Source: Actinokineospora spheciospongiae
Lineage (GTDB): Bacteria > Actinomycetota > Actinomycetes > Mycobacteriales > Pseudonocardiaceae
NCBI RefSeq assembly: GCF_000564855.1
Contig: NZ_AYXG01000084.1
Span: 1-47,678 of the forward strand
DNA length: 47,678 nt
Direction: 5' to 3'
Both the position numbers and the translations under genes were made by a program. The notes beneath the pieces are model-generated. The model had not been told where the DNA came from and made no database searches. It saw nothing but the letters and a program-made list of their open reading frames with translations. Each line of letters starts with the position of its first letter. Position 1 is the stretch's first letter. Below, piece after piece: positions 17,891 to 26,474 of this stretch.

Positions 17891-19159
17891 TCATCCGCTC
17901 ACGACGTATTCGGGGGCACACGCGGCGATCGCCACCAACTGCTTCGGGTCGCCCCGCACCTGTTCCAGCGCCGACCTGGTCCGGTCCGACCAGGAGTCCA
18001 CGCCGAGCAGGACCCGCGCGTCCTCGACCGGGTCGCCGCCGACGGCGGTCAGGTCGGCTCCGGCGACGACGGCCCGGGCCAGGGTGAGCCGGGCGGCGCC
18101 CGCCGAGGTGGTCAGCCACGCCGCCGCGGCGGGCCAGCCGCCGACGCTGGGCGGGCGCAGCGGGACCTGCCCCATGCCCGCCAGTCCGATCCGGACGCGC
18201 TTACGGGTCTTGTCCGGCAGCGCGGACGGCCGCACGTCGACCGCCCGCAGCAGCCCGACCAGCCACTCCACCGGCTGTTTGACCAGCGTGGTGGCCGAGT
18301 CGCGGAAGGCGGGTTCGGCGGCGATGGCGCGCAGGGTGGCCGCGACGTCGCGACCGGGGCCGTAGGCGGCGGTGAGGCGGTCGAGGACGTCGGCCGGGGG
18401 CGGGGACGACGACACCAGCCGGAACCACAGCCGCCCCACCACGAACCCGGCCGACTCCGGGTGGGCCAGCACCGCGGCCACGAAACCGGGGGCGTCGAGC
18501 GGACCGGTCCGGCCGAACAGCGTGACCGCCGACCGGTCGTGCCGCTTGTCGGTGAACCGGGCCGCGTCCTGCTCGCGGGTGGCGCGCCAGCCGGTGAGCG
18601 CCTTGGCGGCCTCGCGGACGTCGCCCTCGCTGTAGTGGCCGATGCCCAGGGCGAACAACTCCATGAACTCGCGGGCCAGGTTCTCGTTCGGCGCGGCCGC
18701 GGTGTTGTCGTTGCCGTCGAGCCACAGCAGCATGGCCGGGTCCACGACGAGCGCGCCCGCCAGGTCGGTGAAGGAACCGAGGGCGTGCGCGCGGAAGGTC
18801 CGGTTCTGCGCGAGCATGGCCCGGGGGCTGCGCACCTTCTGCTCGCTGGTGGCGAAGTGGCCGTGCCAGAACCAGGTCAGCCGCTCGGTGGCGGTCGGCT
18901 CGGCCACCATGCGGTCGAGCCACCACCCCGCGAACCGCTCCTCCTGGTCGGCGCGGGCGGCGTTGGCGCGCTTCTTGGCCTCCTGGTTCCCGGCAGGCCG
19001 CTCCGGCGCGGGCAGGTCCGGGGCGGCGACCGGCGCGGCGGGCGCCAGGAGCCGGTCGAGGGTTTCGGCGAACCCCCGGTCGAGGTCGCCCCGGCGCGGG
19101 CCGAAGCCGAACCGGTCGAGCAGCCTGCGCACCGCGGCGCGGTCCTCCAGTGCGGTCAT
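17891..19159 (-). CDS. DUF1800 family protein (copy 2)
   Basis: This 422-residue DUF1800 protein carries RRLLDRFGFGPRRGDLDR at the N-terminus, RLTWFWHGHFATSEQKV, LRALSF-type segments rendered here as RAHALGSFTDL, NENLAREFMELFALGIGHY and KALTGWR. Unlike copy 1 it lacks an obvious signal peptide and would start almost directly in the domain. It may therefore travel with its Tat-exported DUF1501 partner or act in the cytosol. ATG at 19159 is preferred; ATG at 19171 is possible. It lies 9 bp before the DUF1501 gene and 74 bp after the P450 gene on the same strand. Confidence 0.85.
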   Translation of the reverse strand: MTALEDRAAVRRLLDRFGFGPRRGDLDRGFAETLDRLLAPAAPVAAPDLPAPERPAGNQEAKKRANAARADQEERFAGWWLDRMVAEPTATERLTWFWHGHFATSEQKVRSPRAMLAQNRTFRAHALGSFTDLAGALVVDPAMLLWLDGNDNTAAAPNENLAREFMELFALGIGHYSEGDVREAAKALTGWRATREQDAARFTDKRHDRSAVTLFGRTGPLDAPGFVAAVLAHPESAGFVVGRLWFRLVSSSPPPADVLDRLTAAYGPGRDVAATLRAIAAEPAFRDSATTLVKQPVEWLVGLLRAVDVRPSALPDKTRKRVRIGLAGMGQVPLRPPSVGGWPAAAAWLTTSAGAARLTLARAVVAGADLTAVGGDPVEDARVLLGVDSWSDRTRSALEQVRGDPKQLVAIAACAPEYVVSG

Positions 19160-19233
19160 GCCCCCGAGCATGGCGCGGCCGACCCCCACCGCGCAGGGTG
19201 CGGCGGGGGTTCTTCAGGTGATCCGCAGGGTCC

Positions 19234-20499
19234 TCAGGTGAGGACGGAGATGGACTCCACGCCGTAGACGATCGACGTCTCGCGGAAGGCCAGCGGCCCC
19301 GCGGTGGGGTCGAAGCGCAGGTCCGGGAAGCGGCGGACCAGGGCCGGGTAGGCCGCGCGCAGCTCCATCTTGGCCAGTTCGGCGCCGATGCAGCGGTGCG
19401 CGCCGAAGCCGAAGGCCACGTGCGCGCTGGGTGCCCTGGTCGGGTCGAACTGCCGGATGCCCGCGCCGAGGCCGGACTCGTCGCGGTTGGCCGCGTTCAG
19501 CGAGCACGCCACCACGTCGCCCTCCAGGACGGTCTGACCGCCGATGACCATGTCCTTGCGGGCGAAGCGCAGGAACGCCACCTGCACCACGGTCAGGTAG
19601 CGCAGCATCTCGTCGACGAACGGGTTGATGGCGCTGTCGTCCTCGCGCAGCAGGGCGGCGGTCTTGTCGTCGCGCAGCAGCACCAGGGCGCCGAGGGCGA
19701 GCATGCTGGCGGTGGTCTCGAAGCCGCCGGTGAGCACGCCGTCGGCCAGGCCCGCCAGCTCGTCGTCGTCTACGTCGTCGCCGTGCTCGCGGATGATCAT
19801 GCCGATCAGGCCGTCGCCGGGCTGCTCGCGCTGCTGCCGCACGACCCGCTTGAGGTAGGCCAGCGACTCGGAGATGTGGCCGAAGCCCGCGCCCGCGCCG
19901 CCGAACAGGTCGAACCGCGCCTCGGCCAGCCGCTGGAACTCCTCGCGGTCGGCGTAGGGGACGCCGAGCAGCTCGCAGATGGTCAGCGACGGGATCGGCA
20001 GCGCGAACTTCTCCACCAGGTCGACCGGGCCGTCGGCGGCGGCCATGTCGTCGAGGCAGTCGGCGATGATCTCGTCGATGCGCGGGGCCAGCCGCGACAG
20101 CCTGCGCATGGTGAACTCGGGCGTGAGGACCTTGCGCAGCCGGGTGTGCACCGGCGGGTCGGCGAAGCCGAGGCCGCCGGGGTTCTGCTCCAGCTCCAGG
20201 ATCTTGCCCAGGTGGGAGAAGTCGTTGCTGAAGCCGGTGCTGTCGGCCAGCACCTGCTTGCACTCGTCGTAGCCGGTGACCAGCCACAGCCGCACCCCGA
20301 ACGGGGCGGGCAGCAGGGTGAGCGGTGCCCGGTCGGCCAGTTCGTCGAGTTCGGTCACCGGTTCGAGGTCGTCACGGCGCAGCGGCACCAGCAGGTTGTC
20401 GGGCAGCAGGGACAGCGCCCGCGGGCCCACGCGCTTCAGCACCGCGCGCGCCATCGTCTTGCGCACCCACGTCAGCGCGCTTTTGCCCATGGTCACCAT
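19234..20499 (-). CDS. Cytochrome P450 monooxygenase
   Basis: The 421-residue soluble bacterial P450 contains the I-helix motif GGFETTASM (the Ala/Gly-Gly-x-(D/E)-T-T region), the ExxR motif in EMLRYL, and the heme-binding loop FGFGAHRCIGAEL with Cys370 as axial ligand. Substrate cannot be told from sequence. No ferredoxin gene is adjacent, so electrons must come from a general ferredoxin/reductase. ATG at 20499 was chosen for GGGGAG 8 bp upstream and because longer forms run through the SOS-box region. The gene is divergent from the LexA-box gene and co-directional with the DUF1800-DUF1501 pair. Confidence 0.9.
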   Translation of the reverse strand: MVTMGKSALTWVRKTMARAVLKRVGPRALSLLPDNLLVPLRRDDLEPVTELDELADRAPLTLLPAPFGVRLWLVTGYDECKQVLADSTGFSNDFSHLGKILELEQNPGGLGFADPPVHTRLRKVLTPEFTMRRLSRLAPRIDEIIADCLDDMAAADGPVDLVEKFALPIPSLTICELLGVPYADREEFQRLAEARFDLFGGAGAGFGHISESLAYLKRVVRQQREQPGDGLIGMIIREHGDDVDDDELAGLADGVLTGGFETTASMLALGALVLLRDDKTAALLREDDSAINPFVDEMLRYLTVVQVAFLRFARKDMVIGGQTVLEGDVVACSLNAANRDESGLGAGIRQFDPTRAPSAHVAFGFGAHRCIGAELAKMELRAAYPALVRRFPDLRFDPTAGPLAFRETSIVYGVESISVLT

Positions 20500-20602
20500 G
20501 TCGGCCACTCCCCACCCGGTTTCGGGGGTCACCGTATCCCGTGGTCGCTGAGACCCCGTTGAGGTCCTCCTCGCGGTGACTCTACGCACAGCTCCACCGC
20601 AC

Positions 20603-20632
20603 TCGAACGCATGTTCGAATCGATGGTAGTGT
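20603..20632 (+). promoter_or_regulatory. Perfect LexA/SOS box overlapping a promoter
   Basis: TCGAACGCATGTTCGA (20603-20618) matches the Gram-positive/mycobacterial LexA consensus TCGAAC-N4-GTTCGA at all 12 defined positions. TAGTGT at 20627-20632 fits a -10 element; with the left LexA half-site in the -35 position the spacing is 18 bp. A start about 7 bp further on falls at the GTG of the small gene at 20639, implying a leaderless, LexA-repressed transcript. The box is also about 104 bp upstream of the divergent P450 start. Confidence 0.75.
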
Positions 20633-20638
20633 CGTGCG

Positions 20639-20998
20639 GTGGGGATGATCAAATCGAGTGGCCGGACCAGCGACAGGACGAGCGATCCGATTCCCGGCGG
20701 GTCGAAAGGGGCGGTGCGGGTCTACCAGCCGTGGGCGGCGCCGGTGCGGGCCGTGGCCTACGACGACCCCTCGCTGCTGTGGGAGATGCGGCGGTGGGTG
20801 GCGGCGCTGCGCGCCGAGGGGAAGGTGCGCGCGGAGTTCTCTGTGGAGTGGCGGGAGGACGTCGCGGTGGGCGTGCTGCGCGACGGCGGGCTGATCGGGG
20901 AGGTCCGACCATCGGACTTCCTGGTGTTCGGCCGCAACGGGCTGTCGGTGCTGACCGCGGCGCAGTTCTGGCGCGACCACCGGGAGATGGGCTGCTGA
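20639..20998 (+). CDS. Small hypothetical protein under SOS control
   Basis: This 119-residue (117 from ATG at 20645) soluble protein has no family that I recognise. After a Ser/Arg/Thr-rich disordered tail of about 25 residues comes a compact alpha/beta region: VRVYQPWAAPVRAVAYDDPS, LLWEMRRWVAALRAEGKV, a strand/turn with VEWREDVAVGVLRDGG, and SDFLVFGRNGLSVLTAAQFW. No membrane segment or nuclease motif is visible. Its promoter carries a perfect LexA box, so DNA damage should induce it. GTG at 20639 fits a leaderless start. A strong hairpin lies about 110 bp downstream. Confidence 0.75.
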   Translation: MGMIKSSGRTSDRTSDPIPGGSKGAVRVYQPWAAPVRAVAYDDPSLLWEMRRWVAALRAEGKVRAEFSVEWREDVAVGVLRDGGLIGEVRPSDFLVFGRNGLSVLTAAQFWRDHREMGC

Positions 20999-21104
20999 CC
21001 GGGACGCGCTCCCGACTCGCGGAAGCGTTGTGACGGAACAGAAGCGCGGGTTTCGACCACGACCGGCACCGCGCGGCGGTGTCCGGGACGGACAGTGCTC
21101 TGAG

Positions 21105-21140
21105 GCGACAACGGCCTCCCCCCGGGGAGACCGTTGTCGC
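21105..21140. terminator. Bidirectional hairpin between convergent genes
   Basis: GCGACAACGG (21105-21114) pairs with CCGTTGTCGC (21131-21140), and an inner CTCCCC/GGGGAG pair extends the stem after one mismatch. It sits between the SOS gene (ends 20998) and the MFS gene (ends 21155, opposite strand). No T-tract follows on either side. Confidence 0.65.
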
Positions 21141-21154
21141 GTTCGGCAACCCGG

Positions 21155-22381
21155 TCAGCCGACCGAGCGGACCCGCCGCACCAGCAACCCGCCGACCACC
21201 GCCACCACCGCCGTGACCAGGTACAGGCCCCGGTAGCCGGACACCGCGAGCACCGGCACCGCCAGCACCGGGGCCAACACCTGCGGGGCGGCGTTGGCGA
21301 TGGCGAAGACGCCGAGGTCGCGGCCGGTGTCGGCGGCCGAGGGCAGCACGGTGGCGATCACGGCGAGGTCCACCGCGAGGAACGTGCCGAAGCCGAGGCC
21401 GACCGCGCCCGCCGCGACCGCGGTGACCGGCCAGGCGGGCACCAGGGCCAGGAACAGCGCGCCCGCGCCCATCAGCGCACCACCCACCGCGACGAACACC
21501 TTGCGCCTGCCGAGGCGGTCGGACCAGCGGCCGGTGACCAGGGCGGAGACCATGGCGCCGAGCACGGTGACGGCGGTGATGACCAGCACGCCGCGCTGCG
21601 GGTCGGCGAGGGCCAGCTCGTCGGTCAGGTAGTAGAGCAGGTACTGGGTGACCAGGGCGAAACCGAGGGTGACCAGGAAGCGGCTGGCCCACGCCCAGGC
21701 CAGGTCCGGGGTGATCTGGATGGTCGACCTCCGCCCCGTGCGCACCGGAGCGGGCAGGTCCCGCGGCTCCCGGTACCCGAGCAGGAACGGCACGACCGCC
21801 AGGACGGCCACCGCCGCGCAGGCCAAGTAGCCGGGGGCGAGGTCCTTGACGACCTGGTTGACCAGCAGCGTGCCCAGCAGCGCGCCCAGCATCTGCGTCA
21901 TGCCCGCCCACCCGGCCACCAGGCCGAGCTGCGGGCGCGGCACCCGGTCGGGGATGGTCGCGACCAGGCCCGCCTGCACCGCGGAGAGCCCCACCTGCGC
22001 CAGCACCCAGCCCAGGACCAGCGACACCGCGCCCTGCGCGCCCGCCAGCGCCACCAGGCCCGCCGCCGCGACGGCGATGCCGCCCGCGACCCACGGCCGC
22101 CGACGGCCCCACCGGGTGCGGGTGCGGTCGCTGAGGGCACCGAACACCGGCACCGCGACGGCGGTGACCGCGGCACCGACACCGGTGGCCAGGCCGAGCA
22201 GCGCCGCCTTGCCCACCGGGTCGAACAACTCGGCCTGCCGGGCCAACTGGGCCTGCGCGGGCGTCAGGAACGCCAGCCACATGCCGGTGCTGGCGATCGC
22301 GTACCGCGCGGTCCAGCCCCGGGAGACGGGCGGCCGGTCGTCGACGACGACACCACCCCGGGTCGTCACATCCTCGCTCAT
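21155..22381 (-). CDS. MFS transporter
   Basis: The 408-residue membrane protein shows about 12 transmembrane helices and the MFS loop 2-3 signature twice: GALSDRTRTRWGRRRPWVAG (about residues 80-100) and TGRWSDRLGRRKVFVAVGG (about 280-300). The shape with an RxRxGRRRPW loop resembles the glycoside/sugar-type MFS branch, but substrate is open. It begins 60 bp after the acyltransferase gene on the same strand, so the two may form an operon in which the transporter exports an acylated product. Start ATG at 22381. Confidence 0.85.
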   Translation of the reverse strand: MSEDVTTRGGVVVDDRPPVSRGWTARYAIASTGMWLAFLTPAQAQLARQAELFDPVGKAALLGLATGVGAAVTAVAVPVFGALSDRTRTRWGRRRPWVAGGIAVAAAGLVALAGAQGAVSLVLGWVLAQVGLSAVQAGLVATIPDRVPRPQLGLVAGWAGMTQMLGALLGTLLVNQVVKDLAPGYLACAAVAVLAVVPFLLGYREPRDLPAPVRTGRRSTIQITPDLAWAWASRFLVTLGFALVTQYLLYYLTDELALADPQRGVLVITAVTVLGAMVSALVTGRWSDRLGRRKVFVAVGGALMGAGALFLALVPAWPVTAVAAGAVGLGFGTFLAVDLAVIATVLPSAADTGRDLGVFAIANAAPQVLAPVLAVPVLAVSGYRGLYLVTAVVAVVGGLLVRRVRSVG

Positions 22382-22441
22382 GCGGCCAGCGTGTCCGCGC
22401 GGGCGGCGGGTGCGGCTTAAGCGGCCCTGAAAACGACCCGG

Positions 22442-23785
22442 TCAGGCCAGTCTGCGGATTCGGGTGGCCAACTCGGGGACCTCGGTGCCCGCCGGGCGGT
22501 GGGCGTGCAGGAGGGCCTGCCCGGCGGGGGTGCGGAGCCTGGCCGCCAGCTTCGCCGGGAGGGTCAGGGTGCACAGCAGGCCGGAGTCGTCGAAGCCCTC
22601 CACCAGCCAGCCGACCCAGGGCAGGGCCAGGTTGGTGGTGGGGCTGAAGAACGCGGGCGCGGTGCCGTCGAAGACGACGCCGTAGACGCCGAAGCGGCTC
22701 CAGTTGGTGATCGACAGGGTGCGGTTGCCCGGGTCGAACCCGATCGGCACGCACTCCAGCACCCTGGCCGGGCCGACCCGGCGGACGAACTCGCGGTTGG
22801 CCCGCAGGTTCAGGTGCCGGGAGGCGAAGGCGTCGACCTCGGTGCGGATGGCCACCGCGTGCGCGGTGCGGTCGGCCGGGGCGGGGAGGAAGACCTCGCC
22901 GACGAAGTTGCCGACGACGTCGTCGGGCAGGCCGAGGGTGCGCCGGACGTTGACCGGCATGGCGAACCAGCGCACGGCGGTGTCCCCGTCCAGGGCGCGG
23001 ACGGTGCAGGCGACGTGCGCGCAGACGACGTCGTTGGTGGACAGCCCGCGACCCGCGTCGGCGGTCACCGCGGCGCGCAGGGCGTCGACCTCGGGCCGGG
23101 GGAAGTGGATCTGGGTGGTGCGGTTGGCCCGGGTGGCGGCGGCCAGGTGCCGATCGAGTTCCGCGGCGTGCTCGCCCTCGGGCAACTTGAAGCCGGGGCG
23201 GTCCGCGCCGCCCTCCGGCAGCACGGTGTCGAGGTAGGTCTCGCGGTCGGTGACCAGGTCGGTCACCGGGGGTTCGCCGCCCTCGGTGAAGGCCGACCAG
23301 GCGCGCATGAAGACCATGAACGCCGCCATGTCGCCGACGGCGTGGTGCCAGGAGCAGCCCAGCGCCATGCCGCCGTCGGAGAGCAGGCTCACCCGGACGG
23401 TCAGCAGCGGGTCGGCGCCCGCGCGGGCCCGGGGCGCGTCGACGTGGTCGACCTGGCCCGCGGCGGGCAGCGTGGCCCTGGCGATGGCCTCGGGCAGGGT
23501 GTCGTCGAGGTCGTAGACGGCCAGCGGCACGCCCGCGTCGTCGCAGGCGATCTCCAGCGAGTCGCCGGTCGAGCGCAGCCTCCCGCCGAAGGTGGGCACG
23601 TGGCGCAGCGCCCCCGCCAGCCCGTCCGCGAGGCGCCCGAGGTCGGGGGCGACCCGGTAGAAGAACACCACCGACACCGGCAGGCCGGACAGCATCATGT
23701 CGGTGAGGCTGCACGACACCACTGTCCCCAGTGGACTGCCCGAGCGCACCACCCGGGTCTCGCGCAACTGCGGCCAGGCGCTCAC
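22442..23785 (-). CDS. BAHD-like acyltransferase
   Basis: The 447-residue protein resembles the BAHD/transferase family (PF02458) within the CoA-dependent acyltransferase superfamily. The catalytic HxxxD motif is His148-A-V-G-Asp152 in SWHHAVGDM. The plant DFGWG signature is altered to SRFGVYG within NWSRFGVYGVVFDG, as in diverged bacterial members. Two chloramphenicol-acetyltransferase-like lobes are implied by the length. Such enzymes acylate alcohols or amines using acyl-CoA. GTG at 23785 was chosen because GGAG lies 6 bp upstream; an in-frame GTG at 23833 is less well placed. Downstream is an MFS gene. Confidence 0.75.
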   Translation of the reverse strand: MSAWPQLRETRVVRSGSPLGTVVSCSLTDMMLSGLPVSVVFFYRVAPDLGRLADGLAGALRHVPTFGGRLRSTGDSLEIACDDAGVPLAVYDLDDTLPEAIARATLPAAGQVDHVDAPRARAGADPLLTVRVSLLSDGGMALGCSWHHAVGDMAAFMVFMRAWSAFTEGGEPPVTDLVTDRETYLDTVLPEGGADRPGFKLPEGEHAAELDRHLAAATRANRTTQIHFPRPEVDALRAAVTADAGRGLSTNDVVCAHVACTVRALDGDTAVRWFAMPVNVRRTLGLPDDVVGNFVGEVFLPAPADRTAHAVAIRTEVDAFASRHLNLRANREFVRRVGPARVLECVPIGFDPGNRTLSITNWSRFGVYGVVFDGTAPAFFSPTTNLALPWVGWLVEGFDDSGLLCTLTLPAKLAARLRTPAGQALLHAHRPAGTEVPELATRIRRLA

Positions 23786-23986
23786 CGGCTGCTCCGAACG
23801 GCCGCCAGCCGAACGGATGCACCTGTGCCACAACGGTTCCCGACGTCCACGGGCCCTCCTCCTGCGCGAAGTACGCCGAACCTAGACCGCCCGGCCCGCC
23901 CGAACCAGACCCCCGGCGCCGAAAACTCCCGACCGGCTCGGCGCCCACCCGGGGGTGCCCGACCGACGCGCCGTCCCGGAGTGCGG

Positions 23987-24004
23987 GCACCCGGCCCCGG
24001 GTGC
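23987..24004 (+). promoter_or_regulatory. Perfect hairpin ahead of the ABC transporter operon
   Basis: GCACCCGG and CCGGGTGC are separated by two bases and end 15 bp before the likely start of the substrate-binding protein. It may be an operator or an RNA hairpin limiting translation; no ribosome site is recognisable here. Confidence 0.4.
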
Positions 24005-24019
24005 GCCATGATGGCCCAC

Positions 24020-24865
24020 ATGCGTACGACCGCTCTGCTCCTCGCCGCCGTCACCCTGGCGGGCGGGGTCGCCGCCTGCGCCCCCACCGACGAGGGCACC
24101 GCCCGCTCCGGCGGTGACTGCGCCAAGTCCTCGCTCAAGACCCGCACGGCGGGGAAGTTCACCTTCGCCACCGACGAACCGGTGTACCAACCCTGGTACG
24201 TCGACAACGACCCCACCTCCGGCAAGGGCTTCGAGTCCGCGGTGGCCTACGCCGTGGCGGGCAGGCTCGGCTACACCCGCGAGGAGGTGACCTGGACCAG
24301 GGTCACCTTCACCGCGGCGATCCAGCCCGGCCCCAAGGCCTTCGACGCCAACCTCACCGAGTTCTCCATCACCGACGAGCGCAAGCAGGCCGTCGACTTC
24401 TCCACGCCGTACTACGACGTGGCCCAAGCCGTGGTGGCGCTCAAGACCTCCCCCGCCGCGGGGGCGAAGTCGCTCGCGGACCTGCGCGAGGTCAAGCTGG
24501 GCGCCCAGGTCGGCACCACCTCCTACACCGCGGCGACCGCGCTCGACCCGGAGCGGGAAGTGGCCGTCTACAACACCAACGACGACGCCAAGGCCGCCCT
24601 GGGCAACGGGCAGGTCGACGCCCTCGTGCTCGACCTGCCGACGGCGTTCTACGTGACCTCCGCCGAGCTGACCGACGGCGCGATCGTCGGCCAGCTCCCG
24701 CGCGGCGGCGGCGAACCGGAGCGGTTCGGCGCCGTGCTGGACAAGGGCAGCCCGCTGACCGCGTGCGTCTCCGGCGCCGTCGACGCCCTGCGCGCCGACG
24801 GGACGCTGGCGCGGCTGGAACAGGAGTGGCTGGCCGCGGCGGGCAACGCCCCCGAGTTGAAGTGA
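24020..24865 (+). CDS. ABC transporter substrate-binding lipoprotein (polar amino acid type)
   Basis: The 281-residue lipoprotein has a signal peptide with lipobox GVAAC, so it is anchored outside the membrane. The rest is a family-3 solute-binding fold: FTFATDEPVYQPWYVDN at the start, GFESAVAYAVAGRLGY, FDANLTEFSITDERKQAVDF (the conserved ligand-binding segment), LGAQVGTTSYTAA and ALGNGQVDALVLDLPTAFYV. Likely ligands are polar amino acids or related small molecules. In-frame ATGs at 24008, 24011 and 24020 compete; 24020 gives the best signal peptide. Its TGA overlaps the permease GTG by 4 bp. Confidence 0.87.
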   Translation: MRTTALLLAAVTLAGGVAACAPTDEGTARSGGDCAKSSLKTRTAGKFTFATDEPVYQPWYVDNDPTSGKGFESAVAYAVAGRLGYTREEVTWTRVTFTAAIQPGPKAFDANLTEFSITDERKQAVDFSTPYYDVAQAVVALKTSPAAGAKSLADLREVKLGAQVGTTSYTAATALDPEREVAVYNTNDDAKAALGNGQVDALVLDLPTAFYVTSAELTDGAIVGQLPRGGGEPERFGAVLDKGSPLTACVSGAVDALRADGTLARLEQEWLAAAGNAPELK

Positions 24866-25692
24866 CCAGCGACCTCCAGCGGGAGCGCCTGGCCTACCGG
24901 CGCTCCCGGGCCAGGCGCTCCACCCTGGTCGCGCTGGCCTCCACGGTGGTGTTCGCCGCCGCCGTCTGGTTCGGGGTGACCGGCGCACCGGGCTGGCCGC
25001 GGGTGCGCGACTCGTTCTTCGACTGGCGGGTCGCGCTGCGCTCCCTGCCCGCGGTCGCCGGGGGCCTGTGGCTCAACGTCCGGGTGCTGGTGGTCTGCGA
25101 GGTCGCGGTCCTGGTGCTGGCCCTGCTCGTCGCGGCGGCGCGGACGCTGCGCGGCCCGGTGTGGTTCCCGCTGCGGGCGCTGTCGACGGCCTACGTGGAC
25201 CTGTTCCGCGGTCTGCCGCTGCTGATCTGCCTGTACCTCGTCGGCTTCGGCCTGCCGGGGCTGCGGCTGTCCGGCGTCCCCACCGACCCGGTGGTGCTCG
25301 GCGGGATCGCCTTGGTGCTGGTGTACTCCGCCTACGTGGCCGAGGTGTTCCGCGCGGGCATCGAGTCGGTGCACCCGTCGCAGGTGGCGGCGGCGCGGTC
25401 GCTGGGCCTGGACCACCGCCGCACCCTGCGCCTGGTGGTCCTCCCGCAGGCGGTGCGGCGGGTTCTGCCCGCCCTGCTCAACGACTTCGTGGCGCTGCAG
25501 AAGGACTGCGGTCTGATCTCGGTGCTGGGCGCGGTCGACGCGGTGCGCGCGGCGCAGATCGAGTCGTCACTGGCCTACGACTTCACCCCGTACGTGGTGG
25601 CCGGGCTGCTGTTCGTCCTGCTGGCCGTCCCCTCGGGCAGACTGGCCGACCGGGTCGCGCGCCGGGCGGCGCGCAGGCAGGGGGCGCTGTGA
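24862..25692 (+). CDS. ABC transporter permease (polar amino acid type)
   Basis: The 276-residue inner-membrane permease belongs to the HisM/GlnP group. An N-terminal TM precedes the core with YVDLFRGLPLLICLYLV, then the EAA loop: AAARSLGLDHRRTLRLVVLP (about residues 175-195), which contacts the ATPase, and DFVALQKDCGLISVLG. It overlaps the upstream stop by GTGA and the downstream ATPase start by GTGA, so the three genes are translationally coupled. Confidence 0.9.
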   Translation: MTSDLQRERLAYRRSRARRSTLVALASTVVFAAAVWFGVTGAPGWPRVRDSFFDWRVALRSLPAVAGGLWLNVRVLVVCEVAVLVLALLVAAARTLRGPVWFPLRALSTAYVDLFRGLPLLICLYLVGFGLPGLRLSGVPTDPVVLGGIALVLVYSAYVAEVFRAGIESVHPSQVAAARSLGLDHRRTLRLVVLPQAVRRVLPALLNDFVALQKDCGLISVLGAVDAVRAAQIESSLAYDFTPYVVAGLLFVLLAVPSGRLADRVARRAARRQGAL

Positions 25693-26465
25693 ACGTGCTG
25701 AGCGTCACCGGACTGGTCAAGGAGTACGGCGGCAAACGGGTGCTCGACGGGGTGGACCTGGAGGTCGCCGAGGGCGAGGTGGTCGCCCTCATCGGCGCCT
25801 CCGGCTCCGGCAAGTCCACCCTGCTGCGCTGCGTGAACCTCCTGGAGGACATCGACGACGGGCAGGTCTTCCTGCTCGGCCGCGACGTCTCCGACCCCAG
25901 GGTCGACCCCGACCTCGCCCGCCGCGACATGGGCGTGGTCTTCCAGGCGTACAACCTGTTCCCGCACATGACGGTCCTGGACAACATCACCCTGGCCCCC
26001 CGCGTGGTGCACGGCGTGCCCCCCGCCGAGGCCACCGCCACCGCCATGGACCTCCTGACCCGGGTCGGCCTGGCCGACCGCGCCACGGCCTACCCCGACC
26101 GGCTCTCCGGCGGCCAGCAGCAACGGGTGGCCCTGGCACGCGCACTGGCCTACGACCCGAAACTGCTGCTGCTGGACGAGATCACCAGCGCCCTCGACCC
26201 GGAACTGGTCGGCGAGGTCCTGGCCCTGGTCCGGGAGATCGCCGCGGCGGGCCGCACCATCCTGATGGCCACCCACGAGATGGGCTTCGCCCGCCAGGTC
26301 GCCGACCGCATCTGCTTCCTCGACGGCGGGCGGGTCGTCGAGTCCGGCCCCGCCGCCCAGGTCCTGGGCAACCCGGAGCAGCCGCGCACCCGCGAATTCC
26401 TGCGCCGCGTGATCGACGCGGGCCGCCTCCAGGACCCGCGGCCCGACCGGGGTGGGCGCGTCTGA
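25689..26465 (+). CDS. ABC transporter ATP-binding protein (GlnQ-like)
   Basis: The 258-residue ATPase has Walker A GASGSGKST (about residue 37), Q-loop VVFQAYNLFPHMTVLDN, ABC signature LSGGQQQR, Walker B LLLLDEITSALDPE, D-loop and the switch histidine in ATHEMGFA. This completes a three-gene polar amino-acid importer with the substrate-binding protein and permease. A short C-terminal tail (about 15 residues) exceeds the usual family length. The convergent SLOG-type gene ends 9 bp away, with no room for a separate terminator. Confidence 0.92.
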   Translation: MNVLSVTGLVKEYGGKRVLDGVDLEVAEGEVVALIGASGSGKSTLLRCVNLLEDIDDGQVFLLGRDVSDPRVDPDLARRDMGVVFQAYNLFPHMTVLDNITLAPRVVHGVPPAEATATAMDLLTRVGLADRATAYPDRLSGGQQQRVALARALAYDPKLLLLDEITSALDPELVGEVLALVREIAAAGRTILMATHEMGFARQVADRICFLDGGRVVESGPAAQVLGNPEQPRTREFLRRVIDAGRLQDPRPDRGGRV

Positions 26466-26474
26466 CCGCCGCCG

